Origin: Flavobacterium sp. LC2016-23 | Lineage (GTDB): Bacteria > Bacteroidota > Bacteroidia > Flavobacteriales > Flavobacteriaceae | Length of the DNA: 64,000 nucleotides | Assembly: GCF_009674775.1 (NCBI RefSeq) | Contig: NZ_WKKE01000002.1 | Span: 124,001 to 188,000, forward strand | Direction of reading: 5' to 3' | Program-made: the position numbers and the translations under genes | Notes under the pieces: generated by a model | Database searches by the model: none | What the model saw: only the letters and a program-made list of their open reading frames with translations | Told to the model about the DNA's origin: nothing | Shown: one piece after another, positions 15,907-25,708 of the stretch | Numbering within the stretch: position 1 is the stretch's first letter | Layout: each line of letters begins with the position of its first letter

Positions 15907-17112
15907 TTATTCTTCGTCCTTAAAATTAAACGGGTAATCGCCGAAAACCGGAGCCAGTTTACGCACCGCATACGTGTTTCTCGTAAATTTATTCGATAAG
16001 GCAATAATAGTAATGTTTTCTTTCTGTAACGGAATGTACGATGAAGTGTATCCATGCCACCAGCCGTTGTGAAAGTAAAAATTCTGTCCGGTCTCCCAAT
16101 TGATCATTCGGATTCCCAAACCATAGTTTTTGGTGCCTTTACGTTCGTTGCTATAACCGGTATAGACTTGCTTTAATAGCGCAGGCTTTAAAAAATCAGG
16201 GGAATTTCTCGCACGGTCAAATTTTAATAAATCGCGCGGGGTCGAGAAAATGTTTTTATCGCCATAAACGGCATCCATATAATCAAGTCCGATTTCGACA
16301 TTGTTTCCTTTATAAGACGGAACGATTGTTTTTCTGTCCTTTTCCCAATCGAAAACAAAAGTATGCGTCATTCCGAGTGGCTTAAAAATCATTTGGGTCA
16401 TGGCTTCTTTATAAGTCAGCCCTGTTATTTTTTCAATAATAAGCGCCAGCATGGCATAATTGGTGTTGCAATAGGCAAAACGCGTTCCTGTTGTTGCTTC
16501 CAGGCCAATATTTTTAGTAGCCAGAAGCTCTAAAATATCTTTATTGGTCAGTTGATTGTGCCTGTCCCAAACCGATTTATCCCTGTCGGTGAAATAAGCG
16601 TAATTTCTCATTCCGCTGCGGTGGCTCAATAACATTCGAACCGTACATTCCGGATAAGGAAAGGTTTTTAGAATCGTGTTTACTTTTTGGTCTAAATCCA
16701 GTTTTCCGGCATTCACCAATTTTAAAACGGCAGTTGCCGTCAAAACTTTGCTGACAGAGGCAATATGAATAGGAGTATCTGCATTTATGGTAGTACCTTC
16801 ATTTTTGTCTGCGTAGCCATTATATCGTTCAAAAATAATCTGACCGTTTTTAGCAACCAGAAAACCGCCGTTCATACTGTTGTTTTTCCAGTTTTTAGTG
16901 TAAAAGTGATTTATTCTTCCAGCTACCGAATTAATATAAGCCTGGCTTATTTTTTTTTCAGGCCCTAACGGTTTCATCTTAGGTAAAGTATCTTCGACCG
17001 CCGTAATCTCTTTTTCTGTATTTTTTTTATCTTTTCCGCAGGATCCTAAAACTAAGATTAGAAAAAGTATTTGTGGTATATTTGTTTTTTTAAGGAAGCT
17101 CATTTTCATCAT
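15907..17112 (-). CDS. Serine hydrolase lipoprotein, class C beta-lactamase fold
   Basis: This 401-aa lipoprotein has a signal ending VLGSC (Cys25). The catalytic SxxK is Ser119-Val-Ser-Lys122 in HIASVSKVLTA. The second motif YxN is in RFAYCNTNYAML (near residue 219), and the third is HNGWWHGYTSSY near the C-terminus. These three motifs define the serine beta-lactamase-like / penicillin-binding-protein-like hydrolases, which include peptidases and esterases as well as beta-lactamases. The substrate cannot be read from sequence. It faces the periplasm or outer membrane by lipidation and is transcribed away from the NAD-dependent oxidoreductase at 17350. Confidence 0.88.
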   Translation of the reverse strand: MMKMSFLKKTNIPQILFLILVLGSCGKDKKNTEKEITAVEDTLPKMKPLGPEKKISQAYINSVAGRINHFYTKNWKNNSMNGGFLVAKNGQIIFERYNGYADKNEGTTINADTPIHIASVSKVLTATAVLKLVNAGKLDLDQKVNTILKTFPYPECTVRMLLSHRSGMRNYAYFTDRDKSVWDRHNQLTNKDILELLATKNIGLEATTGTRFAYCNTNYAMLALIIEKITGLTYKEAMTQMIFKPLGMTHTFVFDWEKDRKTIVPSYKGNNVEIGLDYMDAVYGDKNIFSTPRDLLKFDRARNSPDFLKPALLKQVYTGYSNERKGTKNYGLGIRMINWETGQNFYFHNGWWHGYTSSYIPLQKENITIIALSNKFTRNTYAVRKLAPVFGDYPFNFKDEE

Positions 17113-17289
17113 TCTTTAAAAACAAATATATAGAATTCAATACTTTTGATTTGCCATTTTTAAATCTGTAAAATATAGTTTTTAACTTTTTTTTAACTTC
17201 TTTTTTTTGTATTCAGTTGGTCATCAGCTTTTAGCGTTACAGAACTGTTTGAAATTAAAGAATTACAACAAAAATTTAACTTATTTTGT

Positions 17290-17297
17290 TATATTTG
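17290..17297 (+). promoter_or_regulatory. Candidate -7 element for oxidoreductase gene
   Basis: TATATTTG matches TAnnTTTG and lies 52 nt before the ATG at 17350. No clear TTG at -33 was found. Confidence 0.4.
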
Positions 17298-17349
17298 AAA
17301 CAAATTCAATTCAAAAAGTTATATTAATATTTACTTTAATCCGTTATAA

Positions 17350-18552
17350 ATGAAATTTGGTATCATAAAAGAAAGAAAAAACCCACCAGACAGACGTGTT
17401 GTGTTTGCGCCAGGAGAACTGGCAAAACTGAAACAGCTTTATCATGACGCTACAGTTGAAGTTGAAAGTTCAGATATTAGAATATTTTCTGATATTCAGT
17501 ACCAAAGTTTAGGGATAACTATTACAGATGATGTTTCCGGTTGTGATGTTTTATTTGGAGTGAAAGAAGTTCCGGTAGAAAATTTAATTCCGGACAAATC
17601 GTATTTCTTTTTTTCTCATACTATAAAGAAACAACCTTATAACAGAAAGCTACTAAAAGCGATCTTAGAGAAAAATATCGATTTATACGATCATGAAACT
17701 ATTGTAGACAGCAACAACAGAAGGCTTATTGGTTTTGGAAAATATGCAGGAATGGTCGGTGTTTACAACGGAATTCGAGCTTTTGGGATAAAATTTGAAT
17801 TGTTTAAATTGCCAAAAGCAGAAACTCTTGCCGGAAAAGACGCCCTGATTATGCACCTGAAACGCATTACGTTACCACCTTTAAAATTTGTGATCACCGG
17901 AACGGGTAAAGTGGGGAGTGGCGCGAAAGAAATTCTGGACGCTATAAAGATAAAAGAAATCACGGTTGAAAATTATTTAACCAAAAACTACACGCAGCCG
18001 GTTTATGTGCAGCTGGATGTTTTGGAATACAACAAACGAATTGACGGACAGGTTCTTGATTTTAATGATTTTGTCACACATCCGGAGGCCTATGTTTCTG
18101 ATTTTGAAAAATTCACAAAAGTCACCGATATTTATTTTACAGGTCATTTTTACGCCAGCGAGGCACCGGTAATTCTGACAAGAGAAATGTTGAATGCCAG
18201 CGATTGCAAGATAAAAGTGGTAGCCGATATTTCCTGTGATGTCAATGGCCCAATTGCCTGCACTTTGCGTGCTTCTACGATTGCAGAGCCTATTTACGGA
18301 TACTGGCCGGCCGAAGGTAAAGAAGTGGATGTTTTTCATCCCGGTGCTATTGTTGTAATGGCCGTTGATAATCTGCCATGCGAAATTCCAAAAGATGCAA
18401 GCGAAGGTTTCGGAGAACAATTTATGGAACATGTAATCCCCGCTTTCTTTAATGGAGATAAAGACGGAATTCTGCAAAGAGCCAAAATAACGGAGAAAGG
18501 GAAGCTTACTCCGAGATTCAGCTACTTACAGGATTATGTAGACGGGAAATAA
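17350..18552 (+). CDS. NAD(P)-dependent oxidoreductase, saccharopine/alanine dehydrogenase-like
   Basis: This 400-aa protein has an AlaDH/PNT-type N-terminal domain (FGIIKERKNPPDRRVVFAPGEL). A Rossmann segment follows at about residues 176-200 (PPLKFVITGTGKVGSGAKEIL, with GxGxVGxG). Conserved C-terminal blocks are VVADISCDVNGPIACT and HPGAIVVMAVDNLPCEIPKDAS. The layout is that of Lys1-type saccharopine dehydrogenase and alanine dehydrogenase. Which amino-acid reaction it runs is uncertain, as lysine catabolism partners are not adjacent. A candidate -7 box lies upstream at 17290. It is followed by a repetitive intergenic stretch and then convergent fumC. Confidence 0.82.
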   Translation: MKFGIIKERKNPPDRRVVFAPGELAKLKQLYHDATVEVESSDIRIFSDIQYQSLGITITDDVSGCDVLFGVKEVPVENLIPDKSYFFFSHTIKKQPYNRKLLKAILEKNIDLYDHETIVDSNNRRLIGFGKYAGMVGVYNGIRAFGIKFELFKLPKAETLAGKDALIMHLKRITLPPLKFVITGTGKVGSGAKEILDAIKIKEITVENYLTKNYTQPVYVQLDVLEYNKRIDGQVLDFNDFVTHPEAYVSDFEKFTKVTDIYFTGHFYASEAPVILTREMLNASDCKIKVVADISCDVNGPIACTLRASTIAEPIYGYWPAEGKEVDVFHPGAIVVMAVDNLPCEIPKDASEGFGEQFMEHVIPAFFNGDKDGILQRAKITEKGKLTPRFSYLQDYVDGK

Positions 18553-18554
18553 GT

Positions 18555-18685
18555 TTCTAGTCTCAGTCTCAGTTTACAGTCTCTCCCAATAGCTATCGGG
18601 ATCAGTCTCAGTTTACAGTTTAAGAGGGTATGTGAAAGTTTTTCCATTCCAAACAACTGAAAACTGAGACTGAGACTGAAAACTT
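18555..18685. repeat. CAGTCTCAGTTTACAGT repeat cluster downstream of fumC
   Basis: AGTCTCAGTCTCAGTTTACAGT-like sequence appears twice in direct order and once inverted (CTGAAAACTGAGACTGAGACTG). Together they can fold into a long stem that brackets the intergenic region. The word CCAATAGCTATCGGGAT between them resembles another palindromic repeat. Related words recur at 20129-20177 on the other side of fumC. Confidence 0.65.
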
Positions 18686-18689
18686 TTTT

Positions 18690-20075
18690 TTACACCATCT
18701 CTTCCGGTTTTACCCAGGCATCAAAATCTTCCGGGGTAACATAGCCCAAGCGAACAGCTTCTTCTTTTAGGGTTGTTCCGTTTTTGTGGGCAGTCTGTGC
18801 AATTTCAGCAGCTTTATAATATCCGATTTTGGTATTTAGTGCGGTAACCAGCATCAATGAATTGTCTACCAATTCTTTGATACGTTTGTGGTTGGGCTCA
18901 ATTCCCTGTGCGCAGTGTTCGTCAAATGAAACGCAGGCATCGCCCAATAATTGAGCGGATTGAAGGAAATTAGCAGCCATAACAGGTTTAAAAACATTCA
19001 GTTCGTAATGTCCCTGCATACCGCCAACAGCAATCGCCATATCGTTTCCGATCACTTGTGCACAAACCATTGTCAAAGCCTCACATTGTGTCGGATTTAC
19101 TTTTCCGGGCATTATAGACGATCCGGGTTCATTTTCAGGAATATGAATTTCTCCAATTCCGGAACGCGGACCTGAAGCTAACATTCTGATGTCATTCGCA
19201 ATTTTATTTAGGGAAACAGCCAATTGTTTTAATGCTCCGTGTGTTTCAACAATAGCATCATGAGCCGCTAAAGCTTCAAATTTATTTTCAGCAGTGACAA
19301 AAGGATGATTGGTAAAATTTGCAATATATTCCGCCACTTTCACATCGTATCCTTCCGGAGTGTTAAGTCCTGTTCCTACTGCGGTTCCTCCCAATGCAAT
19401 TTCAGCTAGATGTGGCAGTGTATTTTTTAATGCTTTCAGTCCGAATGTTAATTGGGCTGCGTAACCTGAGATTTCCTGACCTAAGGTAAGCGGCGTAGCA
19501 TCCATAAGATGGGTACGGCCAATTTTTACCACATCTTTATAGGCTGTTGCTTTTGCATGGAGCGTATCTCTTAATTTTTCTACACCGGGAATGGTAGTTT
19601 CTACAATCATTTTATAAGCAGCGATATGCATTCCGGTTGGGAAAGTATCATTCGAGGATTGTGATTTATTCACATCGTCATTTGCTTTTATGAATTGCTC
19701 GCCTTCACCAATCTGAAACCCTTTAAGAACCTGTGCACGGTTGGCGATTACTTCATTTACGTTCATGTTGCTTTGCGTGCCGGAACCGGTCTGCCAGATC
19801 ACCAGTGGAAACTGATCGTCTAATTTACCTTCTAAGATTTCGTTACAGACTGCTGCAATGGCATCTCTTTTTTCGATTGGCAAAACACCCAAATCGTAGT
19901 TGGCATACGCAGCCGCTTTCTTTAAATAAGCAAAGCCTTCTATGATTTCTTTTGGCATAGATGCCGAAGGTCCTATTTTGAAATTGTTTCTGGAACGTTC
20001 TGTCTGCGCACCCCAATATTTATCGGCCGGGACCTGAACTTCTCCCATGGTGTCTTTTTCTATTCTGTATTTCAT
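18690..20075 (-). CDS. fumC: Class II fumarate hydratase
   Basis: This 461-aa enzyme hydrates fumarate to malate in the TCA cycle. It begins [23 protein letters not shown], as FumC proteins do. It has [12 protein letters not shown] (about residues 142-153) and the fumarase/aspartase superfamily signature [11 protein letters not shown] near residue 315, plus [16 protein letters not shown]. Length and motifs are complete. It is a homotetrameric, iron-independent, cytosolic enzyme by family. The gene is monocistronic and bracketed on both sides by CTGAGACTG-type repeats. Confidence 0.97.
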   Translation of the reverse strand: MKYRIEKDTMGEVQVPADKYWGAQTERSRNNFKIGPSASMPKEIIEGFAYLKKAAAYANYDLGVLPIEKRDAIAAVCNEILEGKLDDQFPLVIWQTGSGTQSNMNVNEVIANRAQVLKGFQIGEGEQFIKANDDVNKSQSSNDTFPTGMHIAAYKMIVETTIPGVEKLRDTLHAKATAYKDVVKIGRTHLMDATPLTLGQEISGYAAQLTFGLKALKNTLPHLAEIALGGTAVGTGLNTPEGYDVKVAEYIANFTNHPFVTAENKFEALAAHDAIVETHGALKQLAVSLNKIANDIRMLASGPRSGIGEIHIPENEPGSSIMPGKVNPTQCEALTMVCAQVIGNDMAIAVGGMQGHYELNVFKPVMAANFLQSAQLLGDACVSFDEHCAQGIEPNHKRIKELVDNSLMLVTALNTKIGYYKAAEIAQTAHKNGTTLKEEAVRLGYVTPEDFDAWVKPEEMV

Positions 20076-20128
20076 TTGTTTGATTCTATACTATATTTGT
20101 AAAATGTATTCTGTAATATGTGATTTGT

Positions 20129-20177
20129 AAGCTGAGACTGCGACTGTGACTGCAAACTGAGACCAAGACTGCAAACT
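20129..20177. repeat. CTGAGACTG-type repeat upstream of fumC
   Basis: The words CTGAGACTGCGACTGTGACTGC and CTGAGACCAAGACTGC form a run of degenerate (GACTGYGACTG) units. They are the same kind of sequence as at 18555-18685. Confidence 0.55.
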
Positions 20178-20308
20178 AAAAAAGCTCTTATTTAAAATGA
20201 GTTTAAATATACGGATAATTGTGATTTTATAAAAATTGATTTGGTTTTTATTGGCAAGGAAAAATATAAAAGCTACATTTGTGCTTACATTCAAAAATTC
20301 CGGAAAAC

Positions 20309-20479
20309 ATGTTTGAATTTTCACAGTACTTAGGTTTTTTACTTTTCTTAACCATACTAACTATAGGGTTTTGGTTAATGTTCTTCTTAGTTGGTTTCGT
20401 ATCTTATTGGGTTACGGGAGCAAGCTGGGAAATGTTCAAAGAAATGAGAGCAAAGAAAAAGCAAGAACAATCGATTTAA
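20309..20479 (+). CDS. Small single-helix membrane protein
   Basis: A 56-aa protein from the ATG at 20309; the frame also opens at a GTG at 20279, but its extra residues do not look real. Residues about 8-38 are strongly hydrophobic (LGFLLFLTILTIGFWLMFFLVGF). A short amphipathic segment WEMFKEMRAKKKQE follows, so it is probably inner-membrane with a basic cytosolic tail. A rho-independent terminator follows 18 nt after the stop. Function is unknown. Such short proteins are easily missed by gene callers, but the terminator and composition support a real gene. Confidence 0.7.
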   Translation: MFEFSQYLGFLLFLTILTIGFWLMFFLVGFVSYWVTGASWEMFKEMRAKKKQEQSI

Positions 20480-20498
20480 TTTTAAATTGATTTCATAA

Positions 20499-20530
20499 AA
20501 AAAGGACCCGTTTTGCGAGTCCTTTTTTTT
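20499..20530 (+). terminator. Terminator after small membrane protein gene
   Basis: AAAAAGGAC and GTCCTTTTTTTT form the stem, with a T-run on the plus strand. Confidence 0.85.
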
Positions 20531-20556
20531 ATTCCGGAAAATCCAAAATTCAATAA

Positions 20557-20621
20557 AAAAAATCCAAATTCCAATTTCTGCAGCTTAATTATAAAGTGTC
20601 AGTAATTGGAATTTGGATTTT
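20557..20621. repeat. AATCCAAATTCCAATT inverted repeat
   Basis: AAAATCCAAATTCCAATT (20559-20576) and AATTGGAATTTGGATTTT (20604-20621) are exact inverted copies separated by 27 nt. A related element is at 25709-25755. It lies just downstream of the TonB-type receptor gene and could also end its transcript. Confidence 0.7.
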
Positions 20622-20646
20622 AAAATTTTTGGAATTTTAAACTAAG

Positions 20647-23157
20647 TTAACCCGGAAATTCTCCACCACCATCATTTCCTCCTTCTTTCTGGGCAGGATT
20701 CCTTTCTCTTTCGCTTTTGGCTTTGTTAAAGCGATACGTGAACGATAAGTTGAATTGACGTTTACGGAATTGCATTTCACCATAAGAGGTCTGGCTCTCC
20801 AGTGTTGTATCATTTTGAAGATATGTATAAGACCTCATGATTCTGGAGTTAAAAATATCGCTAATATTGAAAGCAATTGTTGCTTTATCTTTTAAGACAT
20901 CTTTGCTAAATGCTGTATTCATAGAAAATTGTCCCAGGTTTTTACCTTGCGCTGTTTTTTGTTCGCCGTTATAAACGCTGCTCAGTTGCCAGTCGATTTT
21001 GTATGGTAAAGTTACTTTTGAGCTAATTCTTGCGAACCATGTATTGGCTTGATTGTTTAGATTCTGTATAACAAGATTTCCTTTAGTATCTGTGTATGAG
21101 TTCTCCCCGGTTGTTTTTACGTTATATAAATTGAAGTTACTGTTTAATCTCCACCATTTAAATGGCGTGTAATTTAAGGTAAATTCAAAACCAAATTTTT
21201 GTTCTTTTCCTAAGTTAATGGGTCTGCTTAAAATAACCGGAATTCCTTCAACGGTTTGACCGGGTTGAGGAGTTACGACCTCATCATCAGGAGTTACAAC
21301 ATCACCAGTAGGAGATCTTACAAAGCTAAAAACATCTTTTGTGTCTTCAAAATAAGCAGAAGTATTGAATGTTACTTTGTCCCAACGTTTGATATATCCA
21401 ATGTCATATTTATCTGTCAGGGATGGATCTAAATCCGGATTTCCCTGAAAGATATTTACATTACTTGAATAGTTTACGGCCGGGTTCATGAAACGGCCTC
21501 TTGGTCTTGTTAAACGCTTGCTGTAACTTGCGGTAAAATTACTTTGATCTGAGATTTCGTAGCTAATAAAAGCACTTGGAAACAAGTTATTATATTTTTT
21601 AGTATTGAAATCGTTTGAATCTAACAAGTTAACCTCAATATTAGTGTCTTCCCAGCGTAAACCAAATAAATACGAGAATTTGTTTACTTTAAAACCATAT
21701 TGGGCATAAAGCGCATTAATATTTTCTTTATATTCTAAAGTATTTGATAAATTGGGATTTACCTGACCCTGATTATTGGTTATGACATATTTATTGTTCA
21801 GGTCGCCAAAACTTCCTTTATATCCAGCTTCAAACTGACTGCCTTTTCCTAATGGTAAAACATAATCAGCTTGTAACTGTATTTGTTTTTGAACCTGATC
21901 GTTTAAAGTAGTATTGGAATTGGGAGATGCAGTAATAATACTATTGCTGTCGTCTGTATTTCTTGAAATCGATAAATCAGCGGTAAGTTTATGTCCTTTA
22001 TCGTTGAAGTTTTTAATTAAATTTGAAGTATATTCTACGTTTTCACTATCGGTAGCTCCATTGTTTAAACGGAAAGAAGTTCCTGTAAAAGCGTGATTAG
22101 CGTCAAAATTATTGTAGTTAATCAAGTCTCTGGTATCTCCATTGCTATTTTGGTAATTAATAGCATTTGTCCAAAAAGTATTCGGAGCAACTGTCCATTC
22201 TATCCCGGCTCTTCCGTTAAATCCTTCATTTGTTCTTTTCGTGTCACGATCTTCGTCTAAAAAACCTTTAGGAGTTCCGTTAGCATTAAGATATTCTGTA
22301 TTTGTTAATCCGCCGCCTTCATTGGTTCTGTAGTTGTACCCTGCAGTCGTAAAGTAGTTTAATTTTTCGGTTTTATAATTCAGATTCGCACTTAAACCAT
22401 AGGTTTCAGGAATCCCTGTTGAAGCTATAAAAGTTCCGTTAAGACCCTGGTTTTTTCCTTTTTTAAGGATAATATTAATTAATCCGGAGCCACCTTCAGC
22501 ATCATAACGCGCAGATGGATTGGTAATAACTTCTACCTTGTCAATGGCATCGGCAGGCAGCTGGCGTAATGCTTCAGCCACATTGATCGCGTTTGAGGGT
22601 CTTCCGTCAATTAAAATTCTGACATTATCACTTCCTCTTAAGCTTACATTTCCTTCGGTATCGACAGAAACAGACGGCACATTATCCAAAACGTCACTTA
22701 CAGTTCCGCCCTTTACCATCATGTCCTGACCCACGTTGTACACTTTTTTATCCAGTTTTATTTCTACGGTAGATTTTTCTGCACGAACCACAACTTCATT
22801 CAGTTGTGCTGCATCTTCAGAAAGATTTACAACACCTAAATTAGTATCAGACTGAATGTTTTTTTGTTTGATTTCGGTTGACTTAAACGAAATAAATTCA
22901 ATTTTTATGTCGTAAGTCCCCGGAGCTACGGCCACTTCAAATTCTCCTTTAGGATTTGTAATTCCCCCGGCAATAACTTTAGTGTCATTTGGAGCCATAA
23001 TCGAAATGGTAGCATATTCCAACGGCTGTTTGCTTACTTTTTCTAAAACTTTTCCGGCAACTTTTACCTTATTTCCACCAGATGGCGGTTGTTGTGCATA
23101 GTTGTAAAAACTTGTAAAAAGCAATACAAGTAATACAGCAAATTTGATTTGTTTCAT
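20647..23157 (-). CDS. TonB-dependent receptor-like outer-membrane protein
   Basis: This 836-aa protein has a signal peptide (1-21), then a carboxypeptidase-regulatory-like domain (about residues 30-115, VKVAGKVLEKVSKQPLEYATISI). A plug domain follows (about 130-215: VSDVLDNVPSVSVDTEGNVSLRGSDNVRILIDGRPS, ARYDAEGGSGLINIILKKG). The rest is a long C-terminal beta barrel of the outer-membrane beta-barrel family type. The C-terminus is acidic and Gly-rich (NDGGGEFPG). Such receptors import substrates with TonB-ExbBD energy. No SusD partner or enzyme is adjacent, so the substrate is unknown. It is monocistronic. Confidence 0.88.
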   Translation of the reverse strand: MKQIKFAVLLVLLFTSFYNYAQQPPSGGNKVKVAGKVLEKVSKQPLEYATISIMAPNDTKVIAGGITNPKGEFEVAVAPGTYDIKIEFISFKSTEIKQKNIQSDTNLGVVNLSEDAAQLNEVVVRAEKSTVEIKLDKKVYNVGQDMMVKGGTVSDVLDNVPSVSVDTEGNVSLRGSDNVRILIDGRPSNAINVAEALRQLPADAIDKVEVITNPSARYDAEGGSGLINIILKKGKNQGLNGTFIASTGIPETYGLSANLNYKTEKLNYFTTAGYNYRTNEGGGLTNTEYLNANGTPKGFLDEDRDTKRTNEGFNGRAGIEWTVAPNTFWTNAINYQNSNGDTRDLINYNNFDANHAFTGTSFRLNNGATDSENVEYTSNLIKNFNDKGHKLTADLSISRNTDDSNSIITASPNSNTTLNDQVQKQIQLQADYVLPLGKGSQFEAGYKGSFGDLNNKYVITNNQGQVNPNLSNTLEYKENINALYAQYGFKVNKFSYLFGLRWEDTNIEVNLLDSNDFNTKKYNNLFPSAFISYEISDQSNFTASYSKRLTRPRGRFMNPAVNYSSNVNIFQGNPDLDPSLTDKYDIGYIKRWDKVTFNTSAYFEDTKDVFSFVRSPTGDVVTPDDEVVTPQPGQTVEGIPVILSRPINLGKEQKFGFEFTLNYTPFKWWRLNSNFNLYNVKTTGENSYTDTKGNLVIQNLNNQANTWFARISSKVTLPYKIDWQLSSVYNGEQKTAQGKNLGQFSMNTAFSKDVLKDKATIAFNISDIFNSRIMRSYTYLQNDTTLESQTSYGEMQFRKRQFNLSFTYRFNKAKSERERNPAQKEGGNDGGGEFPG

Positions 23158-23251
23158 TGTGTATTTTGGTTTCTTTTCTTCTTAGACCACAAATTTAGCT
23201 TTTGGTTTAAAGCGAAAAGTCACAAAAAAATGTTAATGCTGTTCTTTATAA

Positions 23252-23596
23252 TCAATCTAAAAAAGAAGCTACCAAATCTAAATCTCTTCCAATAATGGCT
23301 TTTCCGTCTTTTATAACAATCGGACGTTCTATTAAGATGGGATGATCCGCCATTGCCTGGATAATTTCATCCTCATTCAGGTTCTTTTGCTTGTAATTTT
23401 CGATCCAGATTTTTTCTTTAACCCTTACTAACTGAAGAGGTTTTAAGCTTAGTTTTTCAAGCAGCAATTTTAAATCAGCAAAAGAAGGTGTTTCTGTCAG
23501 GTACGGAATGATTTTGTAATCCTGATTGGACTGATCTAAAAAAGCCAGGCAATTTCTTGATTTTCCGCAACGTGGGTTATGGTAAATTTCTATCAT
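23252..23596 (-). CDS. arsC: ArsC-family (arsenate reductase-like) thioredoxin-fold protein
   Basis: This 114-aa protein has the glutaredoxin-linked ArsC layout: IYHNPRCGKSRNCLAFL with the catalytic Cys10 of NPxCxxSR, and HPILIERPIVI (about residues 86-96) carrying the arginine of the ERP motif. It would reduce arsenate to arsenite or act as an ArsC/YffB-like thiol protein. No arsB, acr3 or arsR gene lies nearby, which weakens a dedicated arsenic role. It is monocistronic and divergent from the CPBP protease. Confidence 0.88.
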   Translation of the reverse strand: MIEIYHNPRCGKSRNCLAFLDQSNQDYKIIPYLTETPSFADLKLLLEKLSLKPLQLVRVKEKIWIENYKQKNLNEDEIIQAMADHPILIERPIVIKDGKAIIGRDLDLVASFLD

Positions 23597-23709
23597 TTTA
23601 TTTTTTTAATTTATAACAGGAGTGTTAAAGTAAAAATTCGGTATTTTAGCAAGACCAAAAATAAGATTTACTTATTAAACTGAATTCTCATTTTTAAATT
23701 TTTATCGAT

Positions 23710-24642
23710 ATGTTTTTAGAACAAGGAATTAAACCCGAAAATAAATTCTGGAAATATCTTCTAGGTTCGGTTTTTATTATTACCGCCTCATTTATTGGCC
23801 AGATTCCCTTTTCTATTGCAGTTCTCTATAAAAGTTTTAATTCCACTAAACCTATTCCAACAGACAGTGATTCGGCTTTAAAAATGTTTGAACCCAATCT
23901 GACCTTATTTTTAGTGATGATTTCTTTTGCTTTTGCTTTTGCCGGGATTTACTTTGTGGTGAAGTATCTTCATAATCAGACTATTTTATCGATAACAACG
24001 TCCCGGAAAAAAATAGACTGGTCGCGTATTTTGTTTTCTTTTGCATTATGGTCGTTTTTCTCTGTAATCAGTTTTTTAGTGGTCTATTTTAAAGCTCCTG
24101 AAAATTTTGTATGGAATTTTAAATTAGTTCCCTTTCTGGTTTTAGTCGTTATTGGTAGTTTATTGATTCCAATACAAACCAGCACGGAAGAATATGTCTT
24201 TAGAGGCTATCTGATGCAGGGATTTGCTAATCTGGCCCGAAACAAATGGTTTCCGTTATTATTGACATCGTTAATTTTTGGTTCAATGCATGTCTTTAAT
24301 CCCGAAGTCGCTAAAATGGGGTATGTTATCATGATATATTACATTGGTACAGGTTTCTTTTTAGGCATTCTGACACTAATGGATGAAGGGATTGAGCTCT
24401 CGCTGGGATTTCATGCTGCGAATAATCTGATTGGTGCGCTTTTAGTTACTTCAGACTGGTCTGTTTTTCAGACGCATTCCATTTTTAAAGATATGTCAGA
24501 ACCTTCAGCGGGCTTAGATGTGATTTTGCCAGTTGTGGTTATTTATCCGATCCTGCTTTTTATTTTCACTAAAAAATACGGATGGAACAACTGGAAAGAA
24601 AAATTAACGGGTAAAATTAATAGTGTAGAATCACCAAATTAA
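23710..24642 (+). CDS. CPBP-family intramembrane glutamic protease (Abi/CAAX-type)
   Basis: This 310-aa protein is polytopic, with about eight hydrophobic segments. The family motifs are EEYVFRG (Glu160, Glu161, Arg165), FGSMHVF (about residues 195-201) and HAANNLIGA. They form the metal-independent glutamate-type active site in the membrane. Substrates in bacteria vary. The gene ends 7 bp before menE and is probably co-transcribed with it, but no functional link to menaquinone synthesis is known to me. Confidence 0.88.
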   Translation: MFLEQGIKPENKFWKYLLGSVFIITASFIGQIPFSIAVLYKSFNSTKPIPTDSDSALKMFEPNLTLFLVMISFAFAFAGIYFVVKYLHNQTILSITTSRKKIDWSRILFSFALWSFFSVISFLVVYFKAPENFVWNFKLVPFLVLVVIGSLLIPIQTSTEEYVFRGYLMQGFANLARNKWFPLLLTSLIFGSMHVFNPEVAKMGYVIMIYYIGTGFFLGILTLMDEGIELSLGFHAANNLIGALLVTSDWSVFQTHSIFKDMSEPSAGLDVILPVVVIYPILLFIFTKKYGWNNWKEKLTGKINSVESPN

Positions 24643-24649
24643 AAATTTC

Positions 24650-25690
24650 ATGTTAGAATTAACACATAAAAATGTCCATAATTATTTTAAAATAAACGGA
24701 TATCATCTTAACGCGGCAGATTTATGCCGTGTCGCTTACAGTTATATAAAAGAAGGAGATTCGAACGAACAGGCCATTGGTGAATTTCTTCTGGACTGGT
24801 TCGATAATAAAGAATTCATCGAAATGAAAACGTCCGGAACAACCGGGCTTCCAAAAGTGGTTCGTCTGGAAAAACGCGCAATGATTCATTCTGCTCTGTC
24901 TACAGGAGATTTTTTTCTTTTAGAACCCGGAGATAAAGCTTTGTTGTGTTTACCGGTTCAATTTATAGCAGGGAAGATGATGTTGGTCAGAAGTATGATT
25001 TTAGGCCTTGATTTGGATGTAGTAGCTCCAAGTACAACGCCTTTAGCTCTAAATACAACTCTATATGATTTTGTGGCAATGGTGCCCCTGCAAGTTCAAA
25101 ATTCAATTGAAGCTTTAAAGAATGTAAAGAAGCTAATTGTGGGTGGTGCTAAAATGGATGCTTCACTCGAAGAAAAAGTGTTGCCCCTGAAAACAGAGGT
25201 GTACGAGACGTACGGAATGACAGAAACGATTACACATATTGCAGCCAGAAAAGTGGGTGAGAATGTTTTTACGGTGTTGCCAAATGTAGGAATAGCCCAG
25301 GATGATCGTGGCTGTCTGGTCATTACGATTCCGGTTATTTCTGAAGATCCTGTTATTACTAATGATCTCGTTGAGATTGTAAGAGAAAATCAGTTTATTT
25401 TCCTAGGAAGAATTGATAATATAATTAATAGTGGAGGAGTGAAGCTTATTCCGGAACAGATAGAAGCCAAACTGCTTGACAAAATTAGCGGAAGATTTTT
25501 TGTAACCGGAATTCCGGATTCTGTTCTGGGCGAAAAACTGATTCTGGTTATTGAAGGCGAGAAACAAAATTTTGCAGCTGATTTTTTTGATGGTTTAGGT
25601 AAGTATGAAAAACCAAAAGAAATTGTTTTTGTTCCAAAGTTCAAAGAAAACGAAAACGGTAAATTATTACGCAAACAGAGTTTGGTTTAA
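24650..25690 (+). CDS. menE: o-Succinylbenzoate-CoA ligase (short form)
   Basis: This 346-aa AMP-forming enzyme activates o-succinylbenzoate in menaquinone synthesis. It has the adenylate-forming motif TSGTTGLPKVVRL (about residues 61-73), YETYGMTETITHIA (about 185-198) and FLGRIDNIINSGGVKLIPEQIE, which replaces the usual hinge. It is shorter than the E. coli enzyme (about 450 aa), as is usual in Flavobacteriia. It lies 7 bp downstream of the CPBP gene. The rest of the men pathway is outside this window. It ends at a palindromic repeat. Confidence 0.85.
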   Translation: MLELTHKNVHNYFKINGYHLNAADLCRVAYSYIKEGDSNEQAIGEFLLDWFDNKEFIEMKTSGTTGLPKVVRLEKRAMIHSALSTGDFFLLEPGDKALLCLPVQFIAGKMMLVRSMILGLDLDVVAPSTTPLALNTTLYDFVAMVPLQVQNSIEALKNVKKLIVGGAKMDASLEEKVLPLKTEVYETYGMTETITHIAARKVGENVFTVLPNVGIAQDDRGCLVITIPVISEDPVITNDLVEIVRENQFIFLGRIDNIINSGGVKLIPEQIEAKLLDKISGRFFVTGIPDSVLGEKLILVIEGEKQNFAADFFDGLGKYEKPKEIVFVPKFKENENGKLLRKQSLV

Positions 25691-25708
25691 CAAATAAAAG
25701 TTTAAAAT

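Noticed and set aside
20091..20324. 77-aa minus-strand reading frame
   Set aside because: It lies opposite the small membrane protein and its upstream region, with no family resemblance. I treat it as a shadow frame.
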